Shown here: piece after piece, positions 8,479 through 9,692 of the stretch
Position numbering within the stretch: position 1 is the stretch's first letter
How the letters are laid out: each line of letters begins with the position of its first letter
NCBI GenBank assembly: GCA_003499325.1
Contig: DNIP01000060.1
Location: 1 to 9,692, forward strand
Direction: 5' to 3'
Length of the DNA: 9,692 nt
DNA from: Oscillospiraceae bacterium
GTDB taxonomy: Bacteria; Bacillota; Clostridia; Oscillospirales; Acutalibacteraceae
Notes under the pieces: model-generated
What the model saw: the letters and a program-made list of their open reading frames with translations, nothing else
Database searches by the model: none
Told to the model about the DNA's origin: nothing
Translations under genes and position numbers: made by a program

Positions 8479-8574
8479 ATGACAACCGAATACGGGACAA
8501 ACTTTTGCGGACAGGTTATATCCGATGACCTGTCCGCATATTTTTTACTATCAACGCGTCAATCGATACGCTAA
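8479..8574 (+). CDS. Possible 31-codon small ORF upstream of spoIIIAA (doubtful)
   Basis: ATG 8479 opens a 31-codon frame ending at TAA 8572-8574. It is preceded by purine-rich AAAGGATAGG (8464-8473), which could serve as a Shine-Dalgarno. The peptide begins MTTEYGTNFC and ends in a basic STRQSIR. I do not recognise it. The frame runs through the 8506-8546 hairpin and uses codons that neighbours avoid (ATA, TTA, CTA, TCA). It is most likely chance, or at best a leader ORF. Confidence 0.15.
   Translation: MTTEYGTNFCGQVISDDLSAYFLLSTRQSIR
8506..8546 (+). terminator. Strong hairpin with T-tract between ligA and spoIIIAA
   Basis: Perfect 11-bp arms TGCGGACAGGT (8506-8516) and ACCTGTCCGCA (8528-8538) enclose an 11-base loop and are followed by TA and six T (8541-8546). 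It has terminator form but follows a complete terminator 70 bases upstream, with no recognised gene between. It may be a backup terminator, the end of a small RNA, or an attenuator for spoIIIAA. Confidence 0.6.
8517..8544 (+). promoter_or_regulatory. Candidate sigma-E-type promoter of the spoIIIA operon
   Basis: TATATC (8517-8522) is separated by 14 bases from CATATTTT (8537-8544). This resembles the sigma-E consensus of sporulating Firmicutes (ATATT, 13-15 bases, CATACANT), with the core CATA and final T conserved. Transcription would begin near 8550, about 45 bases before the chosen spoIIIAA start. The spoIIIA operon is a known sigma-E target. The elements overlap the loop and right arm of the hairpin at 8506-8538. 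Confidence 0.45.
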
Positions 8575-8580
8575 ATGCTC

Positions 8581-8590
8581 AGGATGGTGA
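8581..8590 (+). promoter_or_regulatory. Ribosome binding site deciding the spoIIIAA start
   Basis: AGGATGGTGA lies 5 bases before ATG 8596 and favours this start over ATG 8575, which follows the TAA of the small ORF and has no Shine-Dalgarno, and over ATG 8584, which lies inside the motif. Confidence 0.6.
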
Positions 8591-8595
8591 AAATA

Positions 8596-9522
8596 ATGGA
8601 TATAAATAGCATGGATTATATACGCGAAAGGCTGCCCGATCGAATCCGAATCCCGCTCGAACGTGCCAAAAGCGCTTTTGAGGATAAGGTGACCGAGATC
8701 GTATTGAGAACGGATGCGCCGGTGTGTATCTATGAACGAAAACGCCTGTTCTTTATCACAGAAAACGGTTATCTGACCGACTCCGTTTATGCGGAGCATC
8801 TCTTGAAAGCGTCATCGAAAGAGATGGAGCAGACGATACTGCGCCTGTGTGATTATTCTGTCTACGCGTTTCAGAATGAGATCAACAGCGGCTTCATCAC
8901 GATCGAGGGCGGGGTCAGAGTCGGATTGTGCGGCAAGGCGGTCATCAATCATGGAGAGATCACCAATGTCCGCGATATCAGTACGCTGAGCTTCCGCGTC
9001 GCGAGGGATGTCAGCGGTTGTGCGACCTCGTTGCTCCAAAAGCTCGATCCTCTCGGCGGCGTTCTGATTTGCGGTATTCCCGGCAGCGGTAAAACGACGC
9101 TGATCCGTGATTTGGCACGACAATTATCCTGCCGCTATCGCGTAAGCGTGCTGGACGAGAGGGGAGAGCTGAGCGCTTCGTATCGTGGGAAATCGGGCTT
9201 TTCACTGGGCTTATGCGACGTGTATCACAGCTATCCGAAGGGGATCGCCGCCAATTGTGCGATCCGCAGTATGGCGCCCGAGATCATCGTATGTGATGAG
9301 ATGGGCGATCAAAGCGACGTCGATCTGTTGCTCTATTCCATGCGGTGCGGCGTTGCGTTCATCGCGACTTCTCATGCTTCATCAATGCAGGATCTCAGGC
9401 GCAGAGAGATCACCTCCAAGATGATCAATACCGGCGCCTTTCGCTATATCGTGTTCCTGTCCGCGGACGGTGAGGTCGGGAAGCTCGAGAAGATCTATGA
9501 AATGTGTGACGCGCGTGATTAA
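8596..9522 (+). CDS. spoIIIAA: Stage III sporulation protein AA, ATPase
   Basis: This is the cytoplasmic, mother-cell AAA-type ATPase that powers the SpoIIIA-SpoIIQ channel between mother cell and engulfed forespore, needed for late forespore gene expression. It is related to secretion ATPases. At 308 residues from the chosen start it has normal length. The N-terminal part (about 1-150) includes GFITIEGGVRVGLCGKAV (99-116), a SpoIIIAA signature. The ATPase core has Walker A GIPGSGKTT (160-168), LDERGEL (186-192), Walker B IIVCDE (230-235) and a conserved TSHASS (258-263) block. There is no signal peptide or membrane segment. It overlaps the start of spoIIIAB, as is usual in this operon. Confidence 0.95.
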   Translation: MDINSMDYIRERLPDRIRIPLERAKSAFEDKVTEIVLRTDAPVCIYERKRLFFITENGYLTDSVYAEHLLKASSKEMEQTILRLCDYSVYAFQNEINSGFITIEGGVRVGLCGKAVINHGEITNVRDISTLSFRVARDVSGCATSLLQKLDPLGGVLICGIPGSGKTTLIRDLARQLSCRYRVSVLDERGELSASYRGKSGFSLGLCDVYHSYPKGIAANCAIRSMAPEIIVCDEMGDQSDVDLLLYSMRCGVAFIATSHASSMQDLRRREITSKMINTGAFRYIVFLSADGEVGKLEKIYEMCDARD

Positions 9523-9692
9523 GCTGATCTTATGTATCGTGATCCTGTTCTGCGGCGCGGTGATCGGGATTCATTTATCGCAAAGGCTGATCCGCCGCAG
9601 AGATGTATTGACAGAATTTGAGGTGCTGTTCCACAGAGCGCTGATCCGTATCGAGTATAACGCGGGTGATCTGTGCGAGGTTTTCTCTGATA
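9497..9692 (+). CDS. spoIIIAB: Stage III sporulation protein AB (3' truncated by window end)
   Basis: The first 65 residues are visible and the frame is open to the window edge. An N-terminal hydrophobic segment (about residues 9-27, LILCIVILFCGAVIG) is followed by a basic stretch (QRLIRRR) and an amphipathic helix with the pattern 'FevLfhraLiRIEYnagdLcevF'. This matches the start of SpoIIIAB, a single-pass component of the SpoIIIA complex in the mother-cell membrane. I chose ATG 9497, overlapping spoIIIAA by 26 bases, with GAGAAG (9487-9492) as a weak Shine-Dalgarno. GTG 9506 or GTG 9515 would shorten it by 3 or 6 residues. Its position directly after spoIIIAA supports the call. Confidence 0.88.
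   Translation, partial: MKCVTRVIKLILCIVILFCGAVIGIHLSQRLIRRRDVLTEFEVLFHRALIRIEYNAGDLCEVFSD

Overview
The window looks like chromosome of a spore-forming Clostridia bacterium, most likely of the Ruminococcaceae/Oscillospiraceae kind. Three things point there: the start of a spoIIIA sporulation operon, an IspH-ribosomal protein S1 fusion (a gene form known from Clostridia), and base composition around half GC. Every supported gene lies on the + strand. I see no rRNA, tRNA, CRISPR array, insertion sequence or phage gene. The content is core housekeeping rather than accessory DNA.

Region 1 (1-5113) is one tightly packed cluster. It runs from the 3' end of a MurR/RpiR-type SIS-domain regulator, through an HI0933-type FAD oxidoreductase, cytidylate kinase (cmk) and a PlsC-type acyltransferase, to a 711-residue IspH-S1 fusion. 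It closes with a clear Rho-independent terminator. Three of the four gene junctions overlap by 4 to 8 bases, which suggests translational coupling. The 74-base gap before cmk is the exception, and cmk has its own strong ribosome binding site. The cluster joins nucleotide supply, phospholipid synthesis, isoprenoid synthesis and translation.

Region 2 (5114-8438) holds a TIGR01440/YwlG-family protein of unknown function behind its own extended -10 promoter, an HD-domain hydrolase-like protein, and ligA (NAD-dependent DNA ligase). It ends in a second Rho-independent terminator.

Region 3 (8439-9692) is a short, hairpin-containing intergenic segment followed by spoIIIAA and the first part of spoIIIAB. 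These encode the ATPase and a membrane-anchored component of the SpoIIIA-SpoIIQ complex that links mother cell and forespore.

I found no unknown multi-gene system. Two regions deserve a second look. The first is inside the ispH-S1 fusion: an AT-rich island with a candidate internal promoter, followed by an excellent internal ribosome binding site and start codon exactly at the S1 boundary. This suggests S1 may also be made on its own. The second is the ligA-spoIIIAA gap, where a strong hairpin with a U-tract, a sigma-E-like promoter and a possible 31-codon ORF share the same bases.
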